Assembly: GCF_000364605.1 (NCBI RefSeq)
Contig: NZ_KB822576.1
Span: 372,001-436,000, forward strand
DNA length: 64,000 nucleotides
Origin: Nocardioides sp. Iso805N
Lineage (GTDB): Bacteria > Actinomycetota > Actinomycetes > Propionibacteriales > Nocardioidaceae
Direction of reading: 5' to 3'
Shown here: piece by piece, positions 16,234 to 24,637 of the stretch
How positions within the stretch are numbered: position 1 is the stretch's first letter
Layout: each line of letters begins with the position of its first letter
The notes under the pieces: model-generated
Database searches by the model: none
Told to the model about the DNA's origin: nothing
Seen by the model: only the letters and a program-made list of their open reading frames with translations
Translations under genes and position numbers: made by a program

Positions 16234-17178
16234 CTACCTCCGGGCCAGGTCTGCGGCGCCGATCAGGCCCGCGTTGTTGCCCAGGCTCGCGCCTCGGATG
16301 TCCAGCTCGGGACGGTGCCCGCGACCGGTCAGCTGGTTGCGGAAGGCGGTGCGTGCCGGACCGAACAACAGCTCACCGGCATCGGCGACGCCACCACCGA
16401 TCGCCACCACGGCAGGGTCGAGCACGGCCGTCAGCGAAGCGATGCCCTCGCCCAGCCAGGTGCCGAGCGTGGCCAGCGCCTGGATCGCGAACGGGTCACC
16501 TTCTTGCGCGGCAGCAGTCACCATCGGGCCGTTGATCGCGGACGGATTCCCACCGGCCCGCGCCACCACCCCGGCAGCGGCCGGGTCACCGGCGACGGCC
16601 GCGGCCCGGACGTCACGCACCAGCGCGCTGCCCGACGCGTACTGCTCGTAGCAGCCGAGGTTGCCACAGCCGCAGGGGATCCCGCCTGGAACCATCCGCA
16701 TGTGGCCGATCTCGGCGCCGACGCCGAAGGCGCCACGGTACAGCTCTCCGTCCAGGACCAGGCCGCCGCCGACGCCTGTGCCCACCGTGACGAGGAGGAG
16801 ATCCTCCACGTCGACACCCGCGCCGTAGGCGAACTCGCCCCACGCCGCGGCGTTGGCGTCGTTCTCGATGACGACCGGCAGGTCGACCTGCTTCTCCAGG
16901 CCCTGGCGCAGATTGACGTCGCGCCAGGCGATGTTGGGCGCGAACATCACCGTACTGCGGCCCTTGTCGATGTAGCCGGCGGCGCCCACCCCGACCGACG
17001 AGATCTCATGACGGCTCTTGAGCTGAAGGACCACCGAGGCGATCGCATCGGCGATCGCGTCGGGGTCGGTGGCCGGGGAGGTGACGCGCAACTCCTCGAC
17101 GATGGTCCCCTTCTCGTCGACCACGCCACCGAGGATCTTCGTGCCGCCGACGTCGACGCCACACGCGAGTGCGGTCAC
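16234..17178 (-). CDS. ROK-family glucokinase, first copy
   Basis: The 314-residue protein is a typical actinobacterial ROK glucokinase, making glucose 6-phosphate from glucose with ATP or polyphosphate. DVGGTK is at 9-14, Asp107 lies in NDANAA, His159 and the CGCGNLGC motif at 169-176 bind zinc and sugar, and GTGVGG at 133-138 completes the nucleotide site. It overlaps the upstream DUF5304-like gene by four bases and is followed by a second ROK kinase. The two copies differ throughout, so they are old duplicates, perhaps with distinct substrates. In many actinobacteria a ROK glucokinase follows the ArsA-like gene. Confidence 0.86.
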   Translation of the reverse strand: MTALACGVDVGGTKILGGVVDEKGTIVEELRVTSPATDPDAIADAIASVVLQLKSRHEISSVGVGAAGYIDKGRSTVMFAPNIAWRDVNLRQGLEKQVDLPVVIENDANAAAWGEFAYGAGVDVEDLLLVTVGTGVGGGLVLDGELYRGAFGVGAEIGHMRMVPGGIPCGCGNLGCYEQYASGSALVRDVRAAAVAGDPAAAGVVARAGGNPSAINGPMVTAAAQEGDPFAIQALATLGTWLGEGIASLTAVLDPAVVAIGGGVADAGELLFGPARTAFRNQLTGRGHRPELDIRGASLGNNAGLIGAADLARR

Positions 17179-17678
17179 TCCTGGTTCTCCTGTCCATCGC
17201 GGGAGTCATCAGGCCAGTCATCGGACCAGCCCTGCTCCGTGTCGAGGTCGATCTTCTCCACCGAAGTGCCTCGACGGGAATTCGGGCGCGATTCCGCGGC
17301 TGCGGTGATCACGGCCGAGGCGGCCTGCATGAGGGATGCGGCGGCCATCGAAAGGTGCGTCATCACCTCGGGCGAGGCCTCGCGGATGACGTGCACAGTG
17401 CGACAGACCGGGCAGTACGCACACTCGGGTGCACCTGTCGCCAGGTGCTCGCCGAGGTCGTGGTTGATGTCGGAAGCCACGGTCTGGGCGTGGCTGGCGA
17501 GCCCGGCCAGACCAGTGGTCAGGCCGACCGCCAGGTTCCCGGCGACGTCGCTGCCGTGCTGCTTCGCCCAGTCTCCGAGCGCGCCGAAGAGCTTGGCCGC
17601 CTCCTCGGCGGCGCTGCCGAGCTGCTCGTGCCGAGTCTCGTGATCGGCACCTGGCCGATCGTGACCGTCATCGCTCAC
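17175..17678 (-). CDS. DUF5304-like small protein with CxxC motif
   Basis: The 167-residue protein is mostly helical and has a single ECAYCPVCRTVH segment near residue 80, with two CxxC-type cysteines that could bind zinc. It resembles the actinobacterial DUF5304 family found next to ArsA-like ATPases and ROK glucokinases; the function is unknown. A GGAGGAGC ribosome binding site three bases before the GTG at 17678 sets the start. It overlaps the upstream ArsA-like gene by four bases and the downstream kinase gene by four, so expression is tightly coupled. Confidence 0.7.
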   Translation of the reverse strand: MSDDGHDRPGADHETRHEQLGSAAEEAAKLFGALGDWAKQHGSDVAGNLAVGLTTGLAGLASHAQTVASDINHDLGEHLATGAPECAYCPVCRTVHVIREASPEVMTHLSMAAASLMQAASAVITAAAESRPNSRRGTSVEKIDLDTEQGWSDDWPDDSRDGQENQE

Positions 17679-18874
17679 AGCTGCTCCTCCCCGGCTCCGT
17701 CTGCTCTCCCTCGCTCGCGGAACCGTACCTGCAGCTCGCCCTGTTCCACACGTGCCCCCGCCACCTGCAGCCTGGCGAGTCCGGCAGGCAGGGTCAACAA
17801 CCGTCGGTAGGAGCCGACGGTGACGACCAGGTCGTCGCCGTTGCGCCCCAGGTGCACCTGCTCGCGCGCTGCCCCCGGCAGGGCCAGGTGCGCGACCGCG
17901 CCCTCGGCGGTGCGGGTGACGCGGAACGGCCCCTCCCCGGTCGGTACGGCGAGGGCATCGGCGCCGGCGTACACCTCGTCGGCGAGTGCGACGAGGGCGG
18001 CCACGCCGACGGGTTCCCGCGGCCGGTAGACCGACCGCCACACCGGCAGCCCCGGGAACGACTCGTCGACCTCGGCCAGCACCTCGTCCTGCGCCACCAC
18101 CCAACCGGCGCGCCAGTCGTCGGCACCGTCGGCCGGAAAGACCCTGTTGGCGACCACGCCATCGACCCGGTAGCCGTAGAGCGACAGCGTGGTGAAGCTT
18201 CGCCTGGCCTCCGCCGCGACGACCCGCTCGGGGGTGAGCACCAGCCGCACCGAGGCATCCGGACCGGCGAGCAGCTCACGCACCTGGCGCAGCTCGGTGT
18301 GCAGCCTCTCGACCGCGTTGAAGACCGTGTCGCCCGGCATCGGCACGCCCGCGGCCTTGGTCAGCACCGGCTTGAGTGCCTTGGTCAGCCGGCGCTGCAT
18401 CGGCAGGATCCGCTGCATGTACCAGCCCAGCGCCTCGGGCAGCGCCAGCAGCCTCAAGGTCTCGGCGGTCGGGGCGCAGTCCACCACGATGACGTCCCAG
18501 CGGCCCGAACGCGCCTGCTCCAGCAGCTCGAGGAGGGCCAGCACCTCCTCGGCGCCCGGGATGACGGTGAGCTCCTCGGCAGCGACCGGATCCACGCCGA
18601 CCACCTCGAGCACGCTCAGCAGGTAGCCCTGGATGTCAGCCCACGACTCCTCGAAGCGTCGCTGCGCGTCGATCTGCTGCACGAACAGGCCCGGCGCCAC
18701 CTCCGTGGGCGAGCCGCCGGTGACTGTCGCGGCGTACGCGTCGGCGAGGGAGTGTGCCGCGTCGGTCGACATCACGAGCGTGCGTCTGCCCGCGGCCGCG
18801 GCCTGGGCGGCGGTGGCCGCGGCGACCGTCGACTTGCCGACGCCACCCTTCCCGGTGAACAGCAGGACCCGCAT
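17675..18874 (-). CDS. ArsA/Get3-family ATPase
   Basis: This 399-residue cytoplasmic ATPase carries the deviant Walker A motif GKGGVGKS at residues 8-15 and further ArsA/Get3 features such as STDAAHSLAD just after it. Unlike Get3 it has no clear client-binding cysteine pair; the C-terminal 90 residues form a small beta domain. In actinobacteria such genes sit beside an SRPBCC gene, as here, and the role is unknown, possibly handling hydrophobic clients. The ATG at 18874 follows a GGAGGG ribosome binding site; GTG at 18916 overlaps the preceding stop by four bases and is an alternative. Matches Rv2184c by position (from memory). Confidence 0.8.
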   Translation of the reverse strand: MRVLLFTGKGGVGKSTVAAATAAQAAAAGRRTLVMSTDAAHSLADAYAATVTGGSPTEVAPGLFVQQIDAQRRFEESWADIQGYLLSVLEVVGVDPVAAEELTVIPGAEEVLALLELLEQARSGRWDVIVVDCAPTAETLRLLALPEALGWYMQRILPMQRRLTKALKPVLTKAAGVPMPGDTVFNAVERLHTELRQVRELLAGPDASVRLVLTPERVVAAEARRSFTTLSLYGYRVDGVVANRVFPADGADDWRAGWVVAQDEVLAEVDESFPGLPVWRSVYRPREPVGVAALVALADEVYAGADALAVPTGEGPFRVTRTAEGAVAHLALPGAAREQVHLGRNGDDLVVTVGSYRRLLTLPAGLARLQVAGARVEQGELQVRFRERGRADGAGEEQL

Positions 18875-18912
18875 GCGTCCCTCCGAGCGGCCTTCGGGGG
18901 CAGGGGCCGCTG

Positions 18913-19350
18913 TCACAGCGACTCGACGCGCGTCTTCAGCCCCCGCAGCGCGGTCTCGATGAGGATCTTCTCGCCCTTGCGCTTGAGCATGCCGATGAGC
19001 GGGATGCTGACATCGAGGGAGAGCCGGTAGGTGACCTCGGTGGACCCGTTGCCCAGGTCACGCAGCAGGTAGGCACCGTCGAGCGTGCGCAGCAGGGTGC
19101 CCTTGACCAGGGTCCAGGAGACCTTCTTCTCGCCGTCCCAGACGTAGGAGAGCGTGTAGTCGTCCTTGATCGGCGGCACGTCGAGGACGAAGTGGACCTG
19201 CTCGGCCCTGCCGTCGGGACCGGTGGAGAGAGGCTCGGCGACCTTCATCCCCTTGGCCCACGTGGGGTAGGCCGGGAAGTCGGCGATCACGTCCATCACC
19301 GCGCCAGGAACCGCCTGGACGACGATCGAAGAGGTGGTCTGTTCGGCCAT
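18913..19350 (-). CDS. SRPBCC (polyketide cyclase/START-like) lipid-binding protein
   Basis: The 145-residue protein has the helix-grip fold pattern of SRPBCC proteins: an N-terminal strand with the TTSSIVVQA motif, the FPAYPTWAKG helix near residues 25-34, alternating strands, and a long amphipathic C-terminal helix ending in ETALRGLKTRV. Such proteins bind a hydrophobic ligand in a central cavity. It is the first gene of the ArsA-DUF5304-ROK-ROK operon and is divergent from fadD15, suggesting a lipid or acyl ligand, but this is inference. A TACGCT -10 element at 19424-19429 lies upstream with a leader of roughly 65 bases. Confidence 0.82.
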   Translation of the reverse strand: MAEQTTSSIVVQAVPGAVMDVIADFPAYPTWAKGMKVAEPLSTGPDGRAEQVHFVLDVPPIKDDYTLSYVWDGEKKVSWTLVKGTLLRTLDGAYLLRDLGNGSTEVTYRLSLDVSIPLIGMLKRKGEKILIETALRGLKTRVESL

Positions 19351-19423
19351 GAGGTGCCTTCGCGTTTCGGGCCTCTGCGGCGGCCTCGGTTGACGGGCTC
19401 CGACCTTCGTCGGACGGATTGGC

Positions 19424-19429
19424 AGCGTA
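19424..19429 (-). promoter_or_regulatory. Putative -10 element of the SRPBCC operon
   Basis: On the minus strand TACGCT lies 73 bases upstream of the ATG at 19350. It is a candidate promoter for the five-gene operon; no -35 sequence is convincing. Confidence 0.35.
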
Positions 19430-19469
19430 CCGGATCGGGGAGGGATGCCCGCGGGACACCTGGTCGGAG

Positions 19470-19475
19470 TAGTGT
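19470..19475 (+). promoter_or_regulatory. Putative -10 element TAGTGT of fadD15
   Basis: TAGTGT ends 39 bases before the GTG at 19515, giving a leader of about 30 bases that contains the GGAGGAAG ribosome binding site. Confidence 0.4.
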
Positions 19476-19514
19476 GCCGGAGTTCACCTACCAGCAGTAT
19501 GTGCGGAGGAAGTA

Positions 19515-21302
19515 GTGCGCGAGTTCTCCACCCCGGCCACCTTGGAGCTCCCGACCGCGGGCAACCTGACCGACGACGTCGTGAGTAACGCGCGCGACTT
19601 CGCCGACACGGTCGCCTTCAGCCGCCCCGGCGGCAACGGCTGGGAGGACGTCACCGCGGCGCAGTTCCATGCCGAGGTCGTGGCCGTTGCCAAGGGTCTG
19701 GTCGCATCCGGCATCGAGCAGGGCGACCGCGTCGCGCTGTTCTCCAAGACCCGTTACGAGTGGACGCTGCTCGACTACGCGATCTGGTTCGCGGGTGCGG
19801 TCACGGTGCCGATCTACGAGACCTCCTCGGTGGAGCAGGTCCGCTGGATCCTCGAGGACTCCGGCGCCCGCGGCATCGTGGCCGAGGGATCCGACCACAT
19901 CGCCCGCGTCGCGGAGGCGCGGGTGGACCTCGAGTCGTTGACAAGCGTCTGGTCCTTCGCGGACAACGCCGTCGACGTCCTCGTCCGTCTCGGTGGCGAC
20001 GTCGCCGACGAAGAGATCGAGAAGCGGCGTACGGCGATCGTCCCGTCCGACCCGGCCACCCTGATCTACACCTCCGGCACCACCGGCCGACCGAAGGGCT
20101 GCGTGCTCACGCACAGCAACTTCATGGTCGAGCTCGGCGTCGCCGTGGACGAGCTGGACCGGCTGTTCCAGACCGAGAACGCCAGCACCCTGCTCTTCCT
20201 GCCGCTGGCACACGTGTTCGCCCGGATCATCCAGATCGGCTGCATCAAGTCCCGCACCCGACTGGGCCACTCCCCCGACATCACCAACCTGCTCGACGAC
20301 CTGGGCGACTTCAAGCCGACCTTCATCCTCGCCGTGCCGCGCGTCTTCGAGAAGGTCTACAACACCGCCTCGCAGAAGGCCGCGGCTGACGGCAAGGGCA
20401 AGATCTTCAACATCGCCACCGATGTCGCGATCAACTTCTCCCGGGCCGACGAGGCCGGTCGGGTTCCGCTGGTGCTGCGCGCCAAGCACGCGCTGTTCGC
20501 CAAGCTGGTCTACGGCAAGCTGTTGGCGGCGCTGGGCGGCAACTGCCAGTTCGCCGTCTCCGGCGGTGCGCCGCTCGGCGAGCGGCTGGGCCACTTCTAC
20601 CGCGGCATCGGGCTGACCGTGCTCGAGGGCTACGGCCTGACCGAGACGACCGGCGCGCTCACCGTCAACCTGCCCGACGCGCTCAAGATCGGCACCGTCG
20701 GTCGGCCACTGGCAGGCACCTCGGTGCGGGTCGCGGACGACGGTGAGCTGCTGTTCAAGGGCGGTCAGGTCTTCGCGGGCTACTGGAACAACGACAAGGC
20801 CACCGGCGAGGCGCTCGGTGACGGCTGGTTCCACACCGGCGACCTGGGCGAGGTCGACGACGAGGGCTTCGTGCGGATCACCGGTCGCAAGAAGGAGATC
20901 ATCGTGACCGCCGGCGGCAAGAACGTCGCCCCCGCCGTACTCGAGGACAGGCTGCGGGCGCACGTGCTGGTCGACCAGTGCATGGTCGTAGGCGACGGCC
21001 AGCCCTTCATCGGCGCACTCGTCACCCTCGACCCCGAGTCGCTGCCGACCTGGGCCGAGGCGCACGGCAAGCAGGGCGGCGTGGAGGAGCTCTACGACGA
21101 CGCCGATCTGCGGGCGGAGGTGCAGCGGGCGGTCGATGATGCCAACAAGGCCGTCTCCCACGCCGAGGCGATCAAGAAGTTCGTCATCCTGCCGGACGCG
21201 TGGACCGAGGAGGGTGGTCAGCTCACCCCGAGCCTGAAGCTCAAGCGGAACGTCGTGATGCGGGAGTTCCACGACGAGGTGGACGCGCTCTATCGACGCT
21301 AG
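19515..21302 (+). CDS. fadD15: Long-chain fatty acyl-CoA synthetase (FadD15-like)
   Basis: The 595-residue AMP-forming ligase activates long-chain fatty acids to acyl-CoA through an acyl-adenylate. The P-loop-like motif YTSGTTGRPKG is at 185-195, the adenine/acyl motif GYGLTETTG is near 375-383, WFHTGDLG near 435 and the hinge GRKKEI near 452. No signal peptide or membrane helix is present. It starts with GTG at 19515 after a GGAGGAAG ribosome binding site and is divergent from the SRPBCC-ArsA operon, an arrangement kept in mycobacteria (fadD15 is Rv2187, from memory). Confidence 0.9.
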   Translation: MREFSTPATLELPTAGNLTDDVVSNARDFADTVAFSRPGGNGWEDVTAAQFHAEVVAVAKGLVASGIEQGDRVALFSKTRYEWTLLDYAIWFAGAVTVPIYETSSVEQVRWILEDSGARGIVAEGSDHIARVAEARVDLESLTSVWSFADNAVDVLVRLGGDVADEEIEKRRTAIVPSDPATLIYTSGTTGRPKGCVLTHSNFMVELGVAVDELDRLFQTENASTLLFLPLAHVFARIIQIGCIKSRTRLGHSPDITNLLDDLGDFKPTFILAVPRVFEKVYNTASQKAAADGKGKIFNIATDVAINFSRADEAGRVPLVLRAKHALFAKLVYGKLLAALGGNCQFAVSGGAPLGERLGHFYRGIGLTVLEGYGLTETTGALTVNLPDALKIGTVGRPLAGTSVRVADDGELLFKGGQVFAGYWNNDKATGEALGDGWFHTGDLGEVDDEGFVRITGRKKEIIVTAGGKNVAPAVLEDRLRAHVLVDQCMVVGDGQPFIGALVTLDPESLPTWAEAHGKQGGVEELYDDADLRAEVQRAVDDANKAVSHAEAIKKFVILPDAWTEEGGQLTPSLKLKRNVVMREFHDEVDALYRR

Positions 21303-21388
21303 ACGGACGAAGGGGCTCGTTTTCTCCGCGGCCCGACTGGGCATCTGTCCTGTCTGGATGAGTCGTCTGGTGAGGGTGGAGGTGTGAG

Positions 21389-21742
21389 GTGATCGCGCTG
21401 CCGGTCCTCGGTGTCGTCGCCCTCGTCGTCACTCTGCTGCTCAACTCGACCGTGCGCGCCGCGGAGGAGTCGGCTGGGGCCGACGGGCCCGGCTCGACCG
21501 AGTGGATCCTGCGTCACTGCGTCACCCTGCGACAGGTCGCGATCACGACAGCCCGCCCTCCTGGGAAGCTCATGCAGATCCTGCGCGACATGCGGGTTGG
21601 CCACGGTCGCTCGGAAAGCTTGCGGGGCACGACCGGGCGGTGCAACGTGGACCAGGTGCGTCACGCGACCAAGGCCCGGCATCTGTCGGTGACGAGCACG
21701 CCAGTGATGCTCACCTCCATGAACAGTCGGCCGCGCAGATGA
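21389..21742 (+). CDS. Small protein with one N-terminal membrane helix, coupled to the sensor kinase
   Basis: The 117-residue product begins with a single hydrophobic helix (about residues 2-19, rich in Val and Leu) and continues as a basic soluble region without a recognised domain. Support comes from a GGAGG ribosome binding site before the GTG at 21389, G/C at most third codon positions over the first half, and an ATGA overlap of its stop with the histidine kinase start. Third-position bias is weaker in the second half. It may be an accessory subunit of the two-component system; it could also be a non-functional reading frame that only provides coupling. Confidence 0.5.
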   Translation: MIALPVLGVVALVVTLLLNSTVRAAEESAGADGPGSTEWILRHCVTLRQVAITTARPPGKLMQILRDMRVGHGRSESLRGTTGRCNVDQVRHATKARHLSVTSTPVMLTSMNSRPRR

Positions 21743-23355
21743 ATGCCACCACGCCCGAACTCAGCCTGCTGCCCGACCCGCACCATCGTCGGGTCGCAGG
21801 GCTGACGCGCGGGTTCGCCCTGGTCGCAATGCTCGTTCCGCTGCTGTGGACGCGGGACACCGGGTCGCTGGTCGCGCTGGTGTTCATCGCCGCGACCTGG
21901 GGCATCGTCACCCTGCTCGAGTGGCGCAGCCGGGTCACCCTCGACGTCATCGGCGGGATCGAGGCGGCCGGCGTCGGCCTGGTCGCCGGCATTGCACTGG
22001 ACCGGTCCCCCGCCGTCTTGGCAGCACTGGCGATCGTGCCGTTCAGCGCCGGGCTCTACCGGGGTGTGTGGGGCGTCGCGCTCTCGCTCTCGACCGAGCT
22101 CTTCGCGGTCGTCACCGCTGCGCTGGCCGTCCACCACGGGATGACGCCCGAGCAGGGCTACAGCATCTTCAGCTGGTGCTTCGCCGGTCTGGGCGTCGGC
22201 CTGATCGGCACCTTCCTGCGCAGCGCACTGCAGCAGCGGGCCGATCCACTGGCGCCCTATCTCTACGCGCAGTCGCTGCTGCGTCAGCTCATCGACATCA
22301 GTGGCGGCTTCGACGGTGGTCTCGACCCGGTCACCCTGGGCGGCGGCATCCTCAGTGAGGTCCGCGATGAGCTGCCGACGACGTCCCTGGCCCTCTACGT
22401 CACCCGCGGAGAGACCCTCTCGCGGCTGGTCACCAGGGAGAGCGGCGACAGCGTGGAGCCCGATTGGGAGGACGCCGCCCTCGCCGCCTGGGCCACCGCC
22501 GCCACCTACGTCGAGGAAAACGTCTTCGCCGTGCCGCTGCAGTCCGCGCACGACGGCAGCGTCTCCGCGGTCGTGGTCGCTTGTCTCTCCGACCGGGTCA
22601 CCGCGGAGGGGCTGGGCCTGCACGACCGACTGGAGAAGCTGCGGCGCTCGCTCCAGGTCAGTGCCGTCCAACTCGACACCGCCCTGCTCTTCGCCGCGTT
22701 CCGCGACTCCGCGACCGCTGAGGAGCGACGCCGGCTGGCTCGCGAGATGCACGACGGGGTGGCCCAGGACATCGCCGGCCTCGGCTATCTCGTCGATGCC
22801 CTGGCCAGTACGGCGTCGACGCCGCAGCAGGCCGAGCGGATCGGCGTACTGCGGGAACGGATCACCGCCGTGGTGGCCGAGATCCGTCGTTCCCTCGTCA
22901 ACCTCCGTACGTCGGTGGGTGCCAGCGAGAGCCTGGGCGCCGCTATCGGCTCGATCGCCCGGAACCTGACCGAGGTCTCAGGAGTGCCGATCCACGTCAC
23001 CCTGGACGAGACCACCGACCGGCTGCGCCCTGAGGTGGAGGCGGAGCTGTTCCGCATCACCCAGGAAGCGATGAACAACGCGATCAAGCACGCTCACGCA
23101 TCGGCGATCGAGGTGCACTGCCAGGTGCGGGCTCCGCAGGCCCTGATCACGGTCAGCGACGACGGTCGCGGCATGCAGGCGCCACGCACCGGCTCCCACG
23201 GACTCTCGATCATGCGGGAGAGGGCCTTGCTCATCAACGCGACTCTCGCCATGGTGGAGCGGGACGGCGGCGGCTTGGCCGTCACCGTCGAGATCACGAG
23301 TGGAACAGACGACGCCTCCACCCCGGAGGCTGGGAAGGCGAGGGTGGACGCATGA
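21739..23355 (+). CDS. Membrane sensor histidine kinase (NarL-type, HisKA_3)
   Basis: The 538-residue kinase has about five or six membrane helices in residues 20-165, a GAF-like sensory region (about 185-320), the HisKA_3 phospho-acceptor His338 in REMHDGVAQD and an HATPase domain with the N-box QEAMNNAIKHAHA at 442-454, SDDGRGMQ at 473-480 and GSHGLSIMRER at 486-496. It should autophosphorylate on His338 and pass phosphate to the response regulator whose gene overlaps it by four bases. The signal is unknown. The downstream pilin genes suggest a role in pilus or surface regulation. Confidence 0.87.
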   Translation: MNATTPELSLLPDPHHRRVAGLTRGFALVAMLVPLLWTRDTGSLVALVFIAATWGIVTLLEWRSRVTLDVIGGIEAAGVGLVAGIALDRSPAVLAALAIVPFSAGLYRGVWGVALSLSTELFAVVTAALAVHHGMTPEQGYSIFSWCFAGLGVGLIGTFLRSALQQRADPLAPYLYAQSLLRQLIDISGGFDGGLDPVTLGGGILSEVRDELPTTSLALYVTRGETLSRLVTRESGDSVEPDWEDAALAAWATAATYVEENVFAVPLQSAHDGSVSAVVVACLSDRVTAEGLGLHDRLEKLRRSLQVSAVQLDTALLFAAFRDSATAEERRRLAREMHDGVAQDIAGLGYLVDALASTASTPQQAERIGVLRERITAVVAEIRRSLVNLRTSVGASESLGAAIGSIARNLTEVSGVPIHVTLDETTDRLRPEVEAELFRITQEAMNNAIKHAHASAIEVHCQVRAPQALITVSDDGRGMQAPRTGSHGLSIMRERALLINATLAMVERDGGGLAVTVEITSGTDDASTPEAGKARVDA

Positions 23356-23993
23356 CGTCGGTGCTGTTGGTGGACGACCACGAGCTGATCCGCGAGGGTC
23401 TGGCCGGGGTGATCGACCTGGAGGAGGACCTCGACGTGGTCGCCCAGGCCGGCACCGTCGCGGCTGCGCTGGAGCTCTACGAGCGGCTCTCCCCCGACGT
23501 CGTGGTCGCGGACCTGCAGCTCCAGGACGGGACCGGGCTCGACATCCTGCGGGCCATCCGGCGCCAGAGCAACACCACCGGCGTGGTGGTGCTGACGATG
23601 CACTCGGGTGATGACCAGATCTTCGCCGCGATGGAGGCCGGCGCGTCCGGTTTCGTCGGCAAGGACGCCCCCTCGCAGGAGGTCGTGCGGGCCGCCCGCC
23701 ACGCCGCCGTCTCGCCGCGCTCCTTCGTCTGCTCGGGGCTGGTCGGCGCGATGATCCGGCGGCAGAGCAGCGAGTCCACCCGGCTCTCCGATCGCGAGCA
23801 CGACGTGCTGCTGCTGCTGGCCGACGGCCTGGGCGCCGCCGCGATCGGTGAGCGGCTCTACCTCTCGGAGTCCACGGCCAAGTCGCACATCGCGCGGATC
23901 TACCAGAAGCTGGGTGCAGCGAACCGGGCCCAGGCCCTGGTCACGGCGATGCGGATCGGGCTGCTCTCCAGCGTGAAACCCACCGGAGCCTAG
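23352..23993 (+). CDS. Response regulator, NarL/LuxR family
   Basis: This 213-residue regulator has a receiver domain with the acidic pair Asp8-Asp9, phospho-acceptor Asp54 in VADLQLQDG and Lys104 in GKDAPS, and a C-terminal LuxR-type helix-turn-helix (about residues 143-205, with LSDREHDVLLLLADG and STAKSHIARIYQKLG). It is the partner of the kinase encoded just upstream. Its likely DNA target includes the 16-bp palindrome at 24025-24040, 31 bases past its stop and upstream of two pilin genes; this is inferred from position only. Confidence 0.88.
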   Translation: MTSVLLVDDHELIREGLAGVIDLEEDLDVVAQAGTVAAALELYERLSPDVVVADLQLQDGTGLDILRAIRRQSNTTGVVVLTMHSGDDQIFAAMEAGASGFVGKDAPSQEVVRAARHAAVSPRSFVCSGLVGAMIRRQSSESTRLSDREHDVLLLLADGLGAAAIGERLYLSESTAKSHIARIYQKLGAANRAQALVTAMRIGLLSSVKPTGA

Positions 23994-24024
23994 GCCCCGA
24001 CCCGGGACCCTGCGCACCCAGCGC

Positions 24025-24040
24025 TAGTCCGAACGGACTA
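24025..24040. promoter_or_regulatory. Perfect 7-2-7 palindrome, candidate operator
   Basis: TAGTCCG and its reverse complement are separated by AA. The site lies between the response regulator gene and the first pilin gene, about 113 bases before the pilin start. The size and symmetry fit a dimeric LuxR/NarL-type regulator, but a short terminator hairpin is an alternative. Confidence 0.45.
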
Positions 24041-24152
24041 CGCCGGCAGGCACCTTCACCCGATCCGTGGAGCGGCTGAGCTGCGGCACCATGGAGTCGT
24101 CGGGCGGTGCGGTTGCCTCGCCCAAGGGGATTGATCCTGAGGGGGACTTCGG

Positions 24153-24368
24153 ATGCTGGACTACGTGCGCATCATGATGAAGGCGCGGCTCGCCAAGATG
24201 GACGAGCGCGGAGCCTCGGCCGTGGAGTACGGCCTGCTGATCGCCGGCATCGCGGCGCTGGTCGTCGGCGTCGTTTTCACCTTCGGCGGCAAGCTGCAGA
24301 ACGTCTTCCAGGACACCTGCAAGGCGGTCAACGGAGGCGGCAACGCCTCGGCCGGCAACTGCACCTGA
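24153..24368 (+). CDS. Flp-type IVb pilin
   Basis: The 71-residue prepilin has the class III signal of Flp pilins: a basic leader ending in Gly20, followed by ASAVEYGLLIAG with the required Glu at mature position 5, then a hydrophobic helix to about residue 45. A prepilin peptidase (not in this window) would cut after Gly20 and the mature protein would polymerise through a Tad machine. Two C-terminal cysteines could close a small loop. A GAGGGGGAC ribosome binding site precedes the ATG. It is followed 46 bases later by a second pilin gene. Confidence 0.88.
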   Translation: MLDYVRIMMKARLAKMDERGASAVEYGLLIAGIAALVVGVVFTFGGKLQNVFQDTCKAVNGGGNASAGNCT

Positions 24369-24414
24369 CCGCCTGACCGGTGACATGGGGCCAACCGCCA
24401 TCGGAGGGATAGCG

Positions 24415-24597
24415 ATGACCCAACAGCGACCGAAGACCGACCGAGGCGCATCGGCGGTCGAGTACGCCCTGCTCGCCGCGGGCATCGCGGCCCTGATCGC
24501 GGTGATCGTCTACATCCTCGGCCCGCACGTGAGTCACATGTTCGGCAACACCTGCAACGCGATGACCAACGAGACCCATCAGAGCAGCTGCACGTGA
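24415..24597 (+). CDS. Flp-type IVb pilin, second copy
   Basis: The 60-residue prepilin has a ten-residue polar leader, processing site after Gly11, and the pilin helix ASAVEYALLAAG with Glu at mature position 5. It ends with the same pattern as its neighbour, two cysteines of which the last is the penultimate residue. GGAGGG five to seven bases before the ATG at 24415 is the ribosome binding site. A paired minor/major pilin arrangement is likely. No tad assembly genes follow; the next gene is convergent. Confidence 0.87.
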   Translation: MTQQRPKTDRGASAVEYALLAAGIAALIAVIVYILGPHVSHMFGNTCNAMTNETHQSSCT

Positions 24598-24637
24598 CCT
24601 GCGGGCGTTGACACGCACCGGTCCCGCGCGCTGGCGC

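Noticed and set aside
19488..21344. Minus-strand open frame of 618 codons opposite fadD15
   Set aside because: The plus strand encodes all acyl-CoA synthetase motifs; the minus product has no domain.
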